From the NCBI RefSeq assembly GCF_026967925.1, contig NZ_JAPVBI010000001.1:1573894-1637893 (forward strand): a stretch of DNA of 64,000 bases. The letters run 5' to 3'. This DNA is from Modestobacter sp. VKM Ac-2985 (lineage in GTDB: Bacteria; Actinomycetota; Actinomycetes; Mycobacteriales; Geodermatophilaceae). Each line of letters starts with the position of its first letter. Within the stretch, counting starts at the first letter, position 1. A model generated the notes under the pieces. That model made no database searches and had not been told where the DNA came from. It saw only the letters and a program-made list of their open reading frames with translations. Both the position numbers and the translations under genes were made by a program. Of this stretch, positions 26,394 to 41,239 are shown in pieces.

Positions 26394-27683
26394 ATGGACC
26401 CCACCGGGCTGGCCTACGCCCTCGCCGGCGCCGCCGCCCTGCTGACCGCACTGCTGCCGCGGTTGCTCCGCGGGCTGCCGATCTCGTTGCCGATGGTGGT
26501 GGTGGCCATCGGGATCGCCGCCTTCGCCGCCGTCGACGGGCTGCCCACTCCCGACCCGATGGCTCACGAGACCATCGCCGTCCACCTCACCGAGGCCTGC
26601 GTGATCGTCTCGCTGCTGGGCGCCGGGCTGGCCCTGGACCGGCCGCTGGGCTGGAAGCGCTGGTCCACCACCTGGCGGCTGCTCGGCATCACCATGCCGC
26701 TGACCGTCGTGGCCACGGCGCTGCTCGGCGGCTGGCTGCTGGGGCTGGGGGCGGCGGCCGCGGTGCTGCTCGCCGCTGCACTGGCCCCCACCGACCCGGT
26801 GCTCGCCACCGAGGTGCAGGTGGGTGAGCCGACCGGTGAGGCGGACAGCGAGGACGAGGCGCGCTTCGCGCTGACGTCCGAGGCAGGCCTCAACGACGGG
26901 TTGGCCTTCCCGTTCACCTACGCCGCGATCGCCATGGCGACCCTCGGCGCGGCGCCGTCGAACTGGCTGGGGGAGTGGCTCCTGCTCGACGTCGGCTGGC
27001 GCATCGCCGCAGGTGTCGCCGTGGGCATCGGGGTGGGGTGGGTCCTGCGCGCGACCTTCTTCTCGGCCGGGCGGGAACGGGCCGGGCTCGTCGAACGGGC
27101 CGAGGGGTTCGTCGCGCTCGCCATCGTCTTCCTCGCCTACGGTGTCGCCGAGCTCGTGCAGGGCTACGGCTTCATCGCCGTGTTCGTCTGCGCCTGCACG
27201 ATCCGGGCCGCGGAGCGGGCGCACGGTCACCACCAGGTGCTGCACACCTACGTCGAGCAGCTCGAACGGCTGCTGACCGTCGTCGTCCTGGTGCTGCTGG
27301 GCGGGGCCGTGGCCCGGGGCGCGCTGGCCGACCTGACGGTGGCCGAGGTGGGACTGGCTGTCGTGCTGGTGCTCGTGGTGCGGCCGCTGGCGGGCTGGCT
27401 GGGGCTGCTCCGCGGGCGGACCGGTCCGCGGGAGCGCAGCGTCATCTCCTTCTTCGGGGTCCGCGGCATCGGGTCGCTCTACTACCTCGCCTACGGCCTG
27501 AGCCAGGCCGAGTTCGCCGGCGCCGAGCAGCTGTGGCGGGTGACGGTCCTCGTCGTCCTCGTCTCGGTCGTGGTGCACGGGATGGCCGCCACGCCGGCCA
27601 TGGCCTGGTTGGACGTCCGCCGGCGGGGCGCCGCCGTGGTGACCCACGGGCGGCAGGACGCTGCCCCGGTCACCCCGGTCTGA
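26394..27683 (+). CDS. CPA1-family Na+/H+ antiporter (NhaP-like)
   Basis: 429 residues with about 12 hydrophobic segments. The ion-site motifs are APTDPVLATEVQVG in the middle helix and SEAGLNDGLAFPF with the Asn-Asp pair of electroneutral CPA1 exchangers. An Arg-rich helix, ISFFGVRGIGSLYYLAYG, follows. It exports Na+ or K+ for pH and salt homeostasis. It stands alone after a 199-bp gene-free gap, in which I saw no clear promoter. Confidence 0.9.
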   Translation: MDPTGLAYALAGAAALLTALLPRLLRGLPISLPMVVVAIGIAAFAAVDGLPTPDPMAHETIAVHLTEACVIVSLLGAGLALDRPLGWKRWSTTWRLLGITMPLTVVATALLGGWLLGLGAAAAVLLAAALAPTDPVLATEVQVGEPTGEADSEDEARFALTSEAGLNDGLAFPFTYAAIAMATLGAAPSNWLGEWLLLDVGWRIAAGVAVGIGVGWVLRATFFSAGRERAGLVERAEGFVALAIVFLAYGVAELVQGYGFIAVFVCACTIRAAERAHGHHQVLHTYVEQLERLLTVVVLVLLGGAVARGALADLTVAEVGLAVVLVLVVRPLAGWLGLLRGRTGPRERSVISFFGVRGIGSLYYLAYGLSQAEFAGAEQLWRVTVLVVLVSVVVHGMAATPAMAWLDVRRRGAAVVTHGRQDAAPVTPV

Positions 27684-27711
27684 GGAGGCACCGCAGGCCG
27701 GCGCCTACGGT

Positions 27712-28224
27712 GTGCGGGTGAGTGTGCGGCGGTACTTCTACGACACCGAGTTCATCGAGGACGGCACCACCATCGACCTGGTGTCGATCGGCGTGGTCGA
27801 CGAGACCGGCCGTGAGTTCTACGCCGTCAGCACCGAGTTCGACCCGGACCGGGCGATCCCGTGGGTGCGCCGCAACGTCCTGGACCAGCTGCCCTCCCCG
27901 GCGGACAAGGCGTGGCGCAGCCGGGAGCGGATCCGGGAGGACCTGCTGTCCTTCCTCACCGCCCCCGGTGAGGAGATCGAGCTGTGGGCCTGGTTCGCCG
28001 CCTACGACCACGTCGCGCTCGCCCAGCTGTGGGGTGCGATGCCGGCGCTGCCGCGACCGATCCCGCGGTTCACCCGCGAGCTGCGCCAGCGCTGGGACGA
28101 CGCCGGCCGGCCCACGCTGCCTCCCAAGCCGACCGGCACCCACGACGCGCTGGTGGACGCCCGGTACAACCTGACCCGCTGGCAGGTCATCGCCGCGGCC
28201 GGAGGTCGCGCGGCGGCCCGCTGA
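27712..28224 (+). CDS. 3'-5' exoribonuclease, Rv2179c-like DEDD family
   Basis: 170 residues at most. In-frame GTGs at 27712, 27718 and 27724 compete. The last gives MRRYFYDTEFIEDG, which fits the usual family N-terminus best. Catalytic acids: D and E in YDTEFIEDG, D in AAYDHVALAQ, and H-D with D in THDALVDARYNL. Rv2179c is described as a small exonuclease acting on 3' RNA overhangs. It stands close to aroG in both genomes, separated here by inserted genes. Confidence 0.87.
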   Translation: MRVSVRRYFYDTEFIEDGTTIDLVSIGVVDETGREFYAVSTEFDPDRAIPWVRRNVLDQLPSPADKAWRSRERIREDLLSFLTAPGEEIELWAWFAAYDHVALAQLWGAMPALPRPIPRFTRELRQRWDDAGRPTLPPKPTGTHDALVDARYNLTRWQVIAAAGGRAAAR

Positions 28225-28251
28225 CCTGCTCGGGGCGCGACACTGGTCCGG

Positions 28252-29463
28252 GTGGAGGCAGCAGCGACAGCGGACGAGGCGCTGGCCCGGATCGCCCGCG
28301 CGGCCGCGGGTGAGCACGGTGCGCCGGCGGGGCTGCTGGACGGCTACCTGCCGGCGGTCCTGGCCGTGGCGCGGACCGGCCGCCGGCTCAGCGCCGCCGA
28401 GGAGGACTCCTGCTGTCGGTTGGGCGGGGAGGCCGCGCGGGCCGGGGTGCCGCTGCCGGCCCTGGTCGACCTGTACATGACGGCGTCCCGGCGGCTGTGG
28501 CCCGAGCTGCCCGCGCTGCTGGGCCGGGTGCGGTCACGGCCGGTCCGGCCCACGGAACTGGTCGGCATCGGTGAGGCCGTCTGGCGCGCCGCGGACACCG
28601 CGCTGGCCGCCCTGGCCAGCGGCTACCTGGACGCCCAGCACGAGGTGGTGCGCCGGGAGGAGGCCCACCGGCGGGAGTTCGTCGACGACCTCTTCAGCGG
28701 CGGGTCCGACGTCGGGTCGCTGGTCGAGCGCGCCGAGCCGTTCGGCCTGTCGCTCACCGCGACCCACGTGGTCCTCGTGGCCGGGACGGGCCGACCGATC
28801 GACTCGGGCATGCACGTGGCCGGTGCGGTCGAGGCGGCGGTCCGGGCCCGCACGGCCGGGCGGGGCCTGCTCGTCGCCGCCAAGGACGGGCGGCTGGTGT
28901 GCATGCTCTCCTCGCCGGCCGACGACGGCAGTGCGGCCGGCGCGCTCGGCCCACCGGAGCTGGCCGAGGTGGTCGGCCGGGCCGTCGCGCGGCTGACGCA
29001 CCAGGCCTCGTGGCGGGTGGGGGTCGGGCGTCCGCACGCCGGACCGCGGGGGGTGCTGCACTCGTACCGGGAGGCCCTCGACGCGCTGGACCTCGCGGCC
29101 CGGCTGGACCTGCCGCAGCCCGTCGTCCACGCCCGCGACCTGCTCGTCTACCGGGTGCTGCTGCGCGACGAGGCGGCGATGGCCGACCTCGTGCAGACGG
29201 TGCTCGGCCCGCTGGTCGGCGCCCGCGGCGGGGCCGAGCCCCTGGTGCGCACGCTGGCCGCCTACTTCGCCACCGGCGGGAACACCGCGGCCACCGCACG
29301 CGACCTGCACCTGAGCGTGCGGGCGGTCAGCTACCGGATCGAACGGGTGCACACGCTCACCGGGCACGACGCCACCGACCCGGCCGACCACCTGCCGCTG
29401 CTGGTCGCCGTGACCGGGGCCCGGATGCTCGGCTGGCCCCGGCGCCGCCTGGTCGCTGACTGA
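28252..29463 (+). CDS. PucR/CdaR-type transcriptional regulator
   Basis: 403 residues from GTG 28252. The N-terminal helical domain and central GGDEF-like fold (EPFGLSLTATHVVLVAG, RVGVGRPHAGPRGVLHSYREALDALDLA) precede a C-terminal HTH_30: LVRTLAAYFATGGNTAATARDLHLSVRAVSYRIERVHTLTG at about 338-378. This architecture controls diverse catabolic and sporulation genes. Targets are not evident, though the genes at 29602 and 30290 are nearby. Followed by a terminator. Confidence 0.85.
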   Translation: MEAAATADEALARIARAAAGEHGAPAGLLDGYLPAVLAVARTGRRLSAAEEDSCCRLGGEAARAGVPLPALVDLYMTASRRLWPELPALLGRVRSRPVRPTELVGIGEAVWRAADTALAALASGYLDAQHEVVRREEAHRREFVDDLFSGGSDVGSLVERAEPFGLSLTATHVVLVAGTGRPIDSGMHVAGAVEAAVRARTAGRGLLVAAKDGRLVCMLSSPADDGSAAGALGPPELAEVVGRAVARLTHQASWRVGVGRPHAGPRGVLHSYREALDALDLAARLDLPQPVVHARDLLVYRVLLRDEAAMADLVQTVLGPLVGARGGAEPLVRTLAAYFATGGNTAATARDLHLSVRAVSYRIERVHTLTGHDATDPADHLPLLVAVTGARMLGWPRRRLVAD

Positions 29464-29465
29464 GG

Positions 29466-29490
29466 CTGGTTGCCGGGAACCGGCAACCAG
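29466..29490. terminator. Terminator after the PucR-type gene
   Basis: A perfect 11-bp stem CTGGTTGCCGG/CCGGCAACCAG with loop GAA, starting 3 bp after the stop codon. Confidence 0.85.
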
Positions 29491-29601
29491 GGGTGGGAGG
29501 ACGGTGCCCGGTCCAGCCGGTGCGACCCCCCCGAGTACGGGCCATCGTCAGCAGGTGGCAAGGGCCTGAGCGGACCTCGCCCGGAGCCCGAGGAGGCTGC
29601 C

Positions 29602-33903
<4,302 letters not shown>

Positions 33904-33904
<1 letters not shown>

Positions 33905-34956
33905 TGTACGGCATCGACACCGACGGCCCGGCCACCCGCGGGGACGTCGTCGACCTGCGCTCGGACACCCTGACCCGGCCGACCCCGGCGATGCGCCGGG
34001 CGATGGCCGAGGCGGAGGTGGGCGACGACGTCTACCGCGAGGACCCGACGGTCAACGCGCTGGAGGCGCGGGTCGCCGAGCTGTTCGGCCACGAGGCCGC
34101 GCTGTTCGTGCCGTCCGGGACGATGGGCAACCAGATCGGGCTGCGGCTGGTCTGCGAGCCCGGCCAGGAGGTGCTCGGGGACGCCGACGCGCACGTCCTC
34201 ACCTACGAGATGGGCGCCGCGGCGGCGCTGTTCGGGCTCTCGTCCCGGACGGTCGTCTCCGACGGCGGCCGGCTGTCGGCCGACCAGCTGATCGCCCAGG
34301 TGCGCCCGCACGGCGACTGGCACCTCACCGCCACCGCCGCGATCGCCGTGGAGAACACCCACAACCGCGGCGGCGGGCTGGTGCAGCCGCTCGCCGAGCT
34401 GGAGCGTCTCTTCACCTGGTCCCGCACCGCCGGGGTCAACGTGCACCTGGACGGCGCCCGGGTCTTCAACGCGGCCGTGGCCTCCGGCGTCCCGCTGGCC
34501 ACCTACGGGCGGCTGGCCGACACCGCCTCGGTGTGCCTGTCCAAGGGGCTCGGCGCGCCGGTCGGGTCGGTGCTGGTCGCCAGCGCCGAGCGGATCGCCG
34601 CGGCCCGGCTGTGGCGCAAGCGGCTCGGCGGCGGGATGCGCCAGGTCGGGGTCCTCGCCGCGGCTGCCTCCTACGCGCTGGACCACCACCTCGACCGGCT
34701 GGCCATCGACCACGAGCACGCCCGCCTGCTCGCCGAGCGCCTCGGCGTCGACCCGGCGACGGTGGAGACGAACATGGTGGTCGTCGACGACGTCCCGGCC
34801 CCGGCCGTGGCCGAGGCGGCCAAGGCCCAGGGAGTGCTGGTCGGTCAGGTCAGCGCCCGGCGGGTCCGGCTGGTCACCCACCTGGACGTCGACCGGGACG
34901 GCGTGGAGCGGGCCGCCAAGGTGCTCACCCAGGTGATCGGCGACCTCGCCGGCTGA
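33904..34956 (+). CDS. ltaE: Low-specificity threonine aldolase
   Basis: 350 residues. Fold-type I PLP enzyme: [34 protein letters not shown] at the N-terminus, [26 protein letters not shown], and the PLP Lys in [16 protein letters not shown]. It cleaves L-threonine or L-allo-threonine to glycine and acetaldehyde. Translationally coupled to aroG, a pairing with no obvious metabolic reason. Confidence 0.92.
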
Positions 34957-35260
34957 GCCGGCGACGGGGTCAGCGGCGCCCCTGCCGGCGGAGGACCGCA
35001 CGGCGCAGCGCGCTGTGACACCACCACCCGGAGAACCCGGTGGAGATCGGGTTCACCGCCCGGCGCAGCCGTCGCCCGGCTCGGGACATCCCGCGCCCCC
35101 CGCATCGCGGCGCCGCCGGCCGCCGGGCCGATGATGCCGCAGCCGGACCCGTCCGACACCCGGCGAGCACTCGCGCGCAGGTGATCACCGCTGTCACAGT
35201 GGTCCCCTCGTCCGCGCCCGCGGTCGAGTCCGCGTCGCCGTCGACTCGAAGAGGTCCCCC
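34957..35260. other. 304-bp gap between ltaE and gntP
   Basis: Apart from the candidate small gene on the minus strand (34970-35089), it holds GC-rich sequence with no strong hairpin. GTGATCACCGCTGTCACAG at about 35180-35198 contains TGATCA and TGTCACA elements that might be promoter or operator material for gntP. Confidence 0.35.
34970..35089 (-). CDS. Candidate 39-residue basic protein
   Basis: An ATG at 35089 opens a 39-residue frame, MSRAGRRLRRAVNPISTG then FSGWWCHSALRRAVLRRQGRR, predicted pI very high. About 90% of its third codon positions are G or C, matching real genes here, and WWC is unusual for random GC-rich sequence. There is no clear Shine-Dalgarno. It lies convergent to ltaE, with its stop 14 bp past that gene. 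It may simply be chance. Confidence 0.35.
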   Translation of the reverse strand: MSRAGRRLRRAVNPISTGFSGWWCHSALRRAVLRRQGRR

Positions 35261-36760
35261 GTGCCAGAAGTCGAACCCGCCCTGGGCACCACACCGCTGT
35301 TGCTGATCGCCGTGGGTGCCGTCGCCGTGCTGCTCGTCCTGATCATGAAGTTCAAGGTGCACGCCTTCGTGGCGCTGGTGCTGGTCAGCCTGCTGACCGC
35401 GCTGGCGACCGGGATCCCCATCGGGGACGTCATCGACACCCTGTTGGCCGGGTTCGGCTCGACCCTGGCGGCCGTCGCGCTGCTGGTCGGGCTGGGCGCG
35501 ATGATCGGCAAGCTGCTGGAGGTCACCGGCGGCGCCACCGTGCTGGCCGACTCGATGGTCAACCGGTTCGGGGAGAAGCGGGCGCCGCTGGCCCTGGGCG
35601 TCGCGTCGCTGCTGTTCGGCTTCCCGATCTTCTTCGACGCCGGCTTCGTCGTCTTCCTGCCGCTCATCTTCAGCGTCGCCCGCCGGTTCGGTGGGTCGGT
35701 GCTGCTCTACGCGCTGCCGTCGGCGGGTGCCTTCGCGGTCATGCACGCCTTCGTGCCGCCGCACCCGGGCCCGGTCGGCGCCGGCGACATCCTGGGCGCC
35801 GACATCGGGCTCCTGGTCGTCGTCGGCCTGGTCATCGGCCTGCCCACCTGGTTCATCTCCTGCTACCTGTTCAGCCGGTGGATCGGTGGTCGGATCATGG
35901 TCCCGATCCCGTCCACCCTGGCCGGTCGCAAGTCCGAGGCCGACGACCCCCGGGTCGACACCGACGTCGACGACGCGGGCGGCCCGGACGGCGGTGGCCG
36001 GGGTGGGGCGGCGGGCACGGGTGGCGGCGCCACCGTGGCCGCCGGCACGGCGACGTCGACGGACACCCGGACCGGGCCGCCGAAGTTCAGCACCGTGCTG
36101 GCCCTGCTGCTCCTGCCGCTGGTGCTGATCCTGCTCAACACCGGCTTCAACACCCTGGTCACGGCCGGGGCGGTCGACGGCGAGGCCGGCTGGCTGGACT
36201 GGGTGACCCTGCTCGGCCAGACGCCGGTGGCGCTGCTGATCACGTTGCTGGTCGCCGCCACGGTGCTCAGCCGCGAGCGGTTCTCCCGCGCGGAGACCGA
36301 GGACCTGCTCAACTCCTCGATCGGTCCGGTCGCGGCGATCATCCTGATCACCGGCGCCGGTGGCATGTTCGGGGGAGTGCTGCGCGCCAGCGGCATCGGC
36401 ACGGCGCTGGCCGACAGCCTGGAGACGATCGGCCTGCCGGTGATCGTCGCGGCCTTCGTGATCGCGACCTGCCTGCGGGTCGCCCAGGGCTCGGCGACGG
36501 TCTCGTTGCTGACCACCGCCGCGCTGATCGCCCCGGCGGCGGCGGAGAACGACCTCTCCCGGCTGGACACCGCGCTGGTGGTCATCGCGATCGCCTGTGG
36601 CGCCACCGTGCTCTCGCACGTCAACGACTCCGGGTTCTGGCTGGTCGGCCGGTTCCTGGAGATGGACGTGAAGACGACCCTGCGCACCTGGACGGTGATG
36701 GTGACGCTGATCGGGGTGGTCGGCTTCGTCATCTCCTGGGCGCTGAGCTTCGTCCTCTAG
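35261..36760 (+). CDS. GntP-family gluconate or related organic-acid:H+ symporter
   Basis: 499 residues from GTG 35261. About 12-14 membrane segments with GntP family sequences: LVGLGAMIGKLLEVTGGATVLADSMVNRFGEKRAPLALGVASLLFGFPIFFDAGFVVFLPL, VMHAFVPPHPGPVGAGDILGADIG and LSHVNDSGFWLVGRFLEM. A Gly-rich hydrophilic loop at residues 228-270 (GGPDGGGRGGAAGTGGG) is longer than usual. Substrate could be gluconate, glycerate or a related acid. No gluconate kinase is adjacent. Confidence 0.9.
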   Translation: MPEVEPALGTTPLLLIAVGAVAVLLVLIMKFKVHAFVALVLVSLLTALATGIPIGDVIDTLLAGFGSTLAAVALLVGLGAMIGKLLEVTGGATVLADSMVNRFGEKRAPLALGVASLLFGFPIFFDAGFVVFLPLIFSVARRFGGSVLLYALPSAGAFAVMHAFVPPHPGPVGAGDILGADIGLLVVVGLVIGLPTWFISCYLFSRWIGGRIMVPIPSTLAGRKSEADDPRVDTDVDDAGGPDGGGRGGAAGTGGGATVAAGTATSTDTRTGPPKFSTVLALLLLPLVLILLNTGFNTLVTAGAVDGEAGWLDWVTLLGQTPVALLITLLVAATVLSRERFSRAETEDLLNSSIGPVAAIILITGAGGMFGGVLRASGIGTALADSLETIGLPVIVAAFVIATCLRVAQGSATVSLLTTAALIAPAAAENDLSRLDTALVVIAIACGATVLSHVNDSGFWLVGRFLEMDVKTTLRTWTVMVTLIGVVGFVISWALSFVL

Positions 36761-36773
36761 CGCCTCAGCGGCC

Positions 36774-36809
36774 GGGCCGGGTCGCCCGTGCGAGCGGACG
36801 ACCCGGCCC
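36774..36809. terminator. Bidirectional terminator between gntP and the subtilase gene
   Basis: GGGCCGGGTCG (36774-36784) pairs exactly with CGACCCGGCCC (36799-36809), with a 14-base loop. The hairpin sits between two convergent genes. Confidence 0.7.
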
Positions 36810-36817
36810 AGCCGGGC

Positions 36818-37978
<1,161 letters not shown>

Positions 37979-38129
37979 GGCGGTTCTCCTCGGTCCAGGT
38001 CATCGCAATGAGCTGCGACTGCGACACGGAGAGTGAAACCGTTGGGTCGTACCAGCGGAAGGTGCCCGGCCGTGGGAATCGGTTGCGTCCGGCGTTTCCT
38101 GCCACTCGGCGAGTCGTGGCAGCGGCGGG

Positions 38130-39014
38130 TCAGCCGGGGACGAGGGCGCCGTCGCGCAGGGCGCAGAGCAGCGCGATGTCCTTGGCGTGGCCGTCGTCGG
38201 CGCTGGGGGTCTCCACGACCACCGGGACCCCGGCCATCGTCGGGTGGGTGAGCAGTTCGGCGAACGGCGCGGCACCGATCGAGCCGGCCCCGATGGTGGT
38301 GTGCCGGTCGCGGGTGGAGCCGCAGCCGTCGAGCGAGTCGTTGGCGTGCACGAGCCCCAGCCGGCCCGGGCCCACGGTGGCCTCCAGCGCGTCCAGTGTG
38401 GCCGCCATCCCGCCCGGGGTGGCCAGGTCGTGCCCGGCGGCCCAGGCGTGGCAGGTGTCGAAGCAGACGCCGACGGCGGGGTGGTGGTCCAGGGCGGCCA
38501 GGTAGGGGCCCAGGTCCTCGACGGTGGCCGCCAGGGACCTGCCGCCGCCGGCGGTCGGTTCGATCAGCAGGCGGGGCGCGCCCTCTCCGAGCTCGTCGAG
38601 CACCGGCAGCAGCCGCTCGTGCAGCTGGGCCAGTGCGGCCTCGTACCGGTCGGCGTCGACCGCCGAACCGGCGTGCACCACGACCCCGGCACACCCGAGC
38701 CGGGTGGCCCGGGCGAGGTTGTGCCGGATCGTCGCGATCGACTGCTCGACCGTCGCCTCGTTCGGGGACCCGACGTTCACCAGGAACGGCGTGTGCACGA
38801 AGGAGGGCACCCCGCGCTCGGCGCACCCGGTGGTGAACGCGGCGTCCTGCGCCGGGTCACCGGCGCTGGGCCGCCAGCCGCGCGGGTTCCCGACGAACAC
38901 CTGGACGGCGCGGGCGCCCACGGCATCGGTGTAGGCGAGCCCGCCCGTGGCCAGGCCGCCCTTGATCTGGATGTGCGCCCCGATCGCGGGCAGCACGGCA
39001 GGAGAGGAGGTCAC
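38130..39014 (-). CDS. nfo: Endonuclease IV (AP endonuclease family 2)
   Basis: 294 residues from GTG 39014. TIM-barrel family motifs: IGAHIQIKGGL, VHTPFLVNVGSPN, VVHAGSAVD, LIEPTAGGGRSL, GVCFDTCHAWAAGHDL, LVHANDSLDGCGSTRDRHTTIGAGSIG, and VVETPSADDGHAKDIALL. These hold the three-zinc ligands. It cleaves 5' to abasic sites in base-excision repair. The PASTA kinase gene lies 26 bp upstream on the same strand (39040-41058), so the two are probably co-transcribed. Confidence 0.95.
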   Translation of the reverse strand: MTSSPAVLPAIGAHIQIKGGLATGGLAYTDAVGARAVQVFVGNPRGWRPSAGDPAQDAAFTTGCAERGVPSFVHTPFLVNVGSPNEATVEQSIATIRHNLARATRLGCAGVVVHAGSAVDADRYEAALAQLHERLLPVLDELGEGAPRLLIEPTAGGGRSLAATVEDLGPYLAALDHHPAVGVCFDTCHAWAAGHDLATPGGMAATLDALEATVGPGRLGLVHANDSLDGCGSTRDRHTTIGAGSIGAAPFAELLTHPTMAGVPVVVETPSADDGHAKDIALLCALRDGALVPG

Positions 39015-39039
39015 GGCGTGCAGGTCACCCGGACGTCGC

Positions 39040-41058
39040 TCACCCGAACGTCACCAGGATGGTCACCGACGAGCCCAGGTCGACGACCTCGCCGGCCCCG
39101 GGGGTCTGCCGCAGCACCTGGTTGCCGAAGAACTGGGTGACCTCGGCCTCCAGGCCGGCCTCCTCGAGGGTGGCGATCGCCTCCTCGCGGCTCCGGCCGG
39201 TGACGTCGGGGACCGCCACCTGCGGCAGGCCCTCGGACACCGTGATCGTCACCGTGCTGCCGTAGGGCTGTGCGCCCGCACCCGGTCCGGGGCTGACCGC
39301 CATGACCGCGCCGGTGGCGACGTCGGCGCTGCGACCGGTGGCCCGCTCGACGGTGAACCCCAGCTGCTCCAGGTTGCTCTCGGCGGCGTCCGGGCTCTGG
39401 CCGACGACGTTGGGCACCGCGACGGGCGCCCGGCCGGAGGAGACCACGACGGTGACCGTGTCACCGCGCTTGAGCTCCGTGCCCGGCGCAGGGTCGAAGC
39501 GGATCACGTCGCCCGTGTCGACGTCGTCGCTGTAGTCCTCCACGGTGCTGAAGGCGAGGTCGGGGAACTGGGTCTGCAGTTGGGCGAGGACGGCGTCGGC
39601 GGGCTGGCCGGCCAGCGCCGGGTCGACCGCGAACCGCTCCGGTCCCTTGGAGACGACGAGCTCCACGTCCGAGCCGCGGATCGCCTCGCCCGCGGCGGGC
39701 TCGGCGGTGATCACCGCACCGGACGGGACGGTCTCGCTGAACTGCTCCTCGGTCAGCACCGGGTCCAGGCCGGCCTCCTGCAGCAGGCCGACCGCGGTGT
39801 CCTGGTCCTTGTTGAGCAGGTCGGGGACCTCGGTCCAGCGCCCGACGCCCAGCCACCAGCCGATCGCGCCGATGGTCACCGCCAGCAGCAGCACCACCGC
39901 GATGCCCAGCTGGGCACGGCGACGGCGGATGTGCGGGGGCACCCCGGGTCGGACGACGGGCGGGCGCGGGCCGACGCCGGGGCGGGCGCTGCCCACGGCG
40001 GTGGTCGGGCCGGTGCCCATGCCCGGCAGCACCGTGGTGCCCCGGCCGCGCTCCACCGGGCCACCGATCACCTCGGTGTGCGGGTCGCCGGCCCGCCCGC
40101 CCGGCGCGCTGGGCTGCCGGGGACGGGGTGCGGTCGGGCGGTTGGTCGGGCGGAGCGTGGCCGGGTTGTCGGCCGGCAGGCCGGTGGGCACCGGGACGCG
40201 GGCCAGGCCCAGGTCGGCGCGCAGGTCGGTCAGCTCGGCCAGGAAGGCGCCGGCGTCCAGCGGCCGGGCGGCCGGGTCGCGCCGGGTGGTCCGGGTGACC
40301 AGCTCGTCGACCTGCCACGGCACCGTCGGCACCTCGGCCGAGGGCGCCGGCACGTCGTGGTGCACGTGCTGGTAGGCCACCGCCAGCGGGGTGTCGCCGG
40401 CGTAGGGCGGGTGGCCGGTGAGCAGCTCGTAGAGCATCACGCCGGCGGCGTAGACGTCGCTGCGGGCGTCGCTGCGGCCGCGCTCCAGCTGCTCGGGGGA
40501 GAGGTAGGCGACCGTGCCGATGAGCACGCCGCCGGTGTGGCTGGTCTGCCCGGTGCCGGCCACCGCGCGGGCGAGCCCGAAGTCGGCCACCTTGACCTGG
40601 CCGTCGGTGGAGATGAGCACGTTCTCCGGCTTGACGTCGCGGTGCGCGATCCCGGCCCGGTGGGCCGCGGTCAGCCCGGACAGCACCGGCTCCAGGACGG
40701 CGAACGCCTCGCCCACGGTCAGCCGGCCGCGGGCCTGCAGCAGGTCGCGCAGCGTGCGACCGCGGACCAGCTCCATGACCAGGTAGACCAGCCCCTGGTC
40801 GCTGCCCTGGTCGCTGACGGAGACCACGTTGACGTGGCTGAGCATCGCGGTGGCCCGGGCCTCCCGGGTGAACCGGTCGACGAAGGCGGGGTCGTGCGCC
40901 AGGTGCTCGGCCATCACCTTGACCGCCACGGTGCGGTGCAGGCGCAGGTCGGTCGCGGCGTAGACGGTGGACATGCCGCCACGTGCCAGACGCTCCTCGA
41001 GGCGGTAACGCCCCTCGAGGACGAGGCCGACCACGGGGTCGGTCACGACGGTCTCCAC
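39040..41058 (-). CDS. Membrane Ser/Thr protein kinase with four PASTA repeats
   Basis: 672 residues from GTG 41058. The N-terminal kinase domain has RGGMSTVYAATD, VAVKVMAEHL (Lys), HRDVKPENVLI (catalytic Asp) and VADFGLARAV (DFG), with the activation loop TGQTSHTGG. A Pro-rich linker leads to one helix (about 384-404), then four extracellular PASTA repeats of about 65 residues each. It probably senses muropeptides or lipid II and signals to growth and division. Position matches M. tuberculosis PknL (Rv2176), which to my knowledge lacks PASTA repeats. Confidence 0.93.
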   Translation of the reverse strand: METVVTDPVVGLVLEGRYRLEERLARGGMSTVYAATDLRLHRTVAVKVMAEHLAHDPAFVDRFTREARATAMLSHVNVVSVSDQGSDQGLVYLVMELVRGRTLRDLLQARGRLTVGEAFAVLEPVLSGLTAAHRAGIAHRDVKPENVLISTDGQVKVADFGLARAVAGTGQTSHTGGVLIGTVAYLSPEQLERGRSDARSDVYAAGVMLYELLTGHPPYAGDTPLAVAYQHVHHDVPAPSAEVPTVPWQVDELVTRTTRRDPAARPLDAGAFLAELTDLRADLGLARVPVPTGLPADNPATLRPTNRPTAPRPRQPSAPGGRAGDPHTEVIGGPVERGRGTTVLPGMGTGPTTAVGSARPGVGPRPPVVRPGVPPHIRRRRAQLGIAVVLLLAVTIGAIGWWLGVGRWTEVPDLLNKDQDTAVGLLQEAGLDPVLTEEQFSETVPSGAVITAEPAAGEAIRGSDVELVVSKGPERFAVDPALAGQPADAVLAQLQTQFPDLAFSTVEDYSDDVDTGDVIRFDPAPGTELKRGDTVTVVVSSGRAPVAVPNVVGQSPDAAESNLEQLGFTVERATGRSADVATGAVMAVSPGPGAGAQPYGSTVTITVSEGLPQVAVPDVTGRSREEAIATLEEAGLEAEVTQFFGNQVLRQTPGAGEVVDLGSSVTILVTFG

Positions 41059-41239
41059 GCCGGCGAGTCTAGGAGCGGATCGGGGTGCGTGGCCCGAACG
41101 ACGCGAGCTGCCAGGTCACGGTCTGGACACCAGGGACCTGGAGTGACCAGGTGGACGCGTGGGGTCGCCGGAGGTGGTCGGTCCGGGGCGCCGGTGGCCA
41201 GTGGGGTGGCTGTGCCCGGACGGCGCGCCGACCCGCTGA

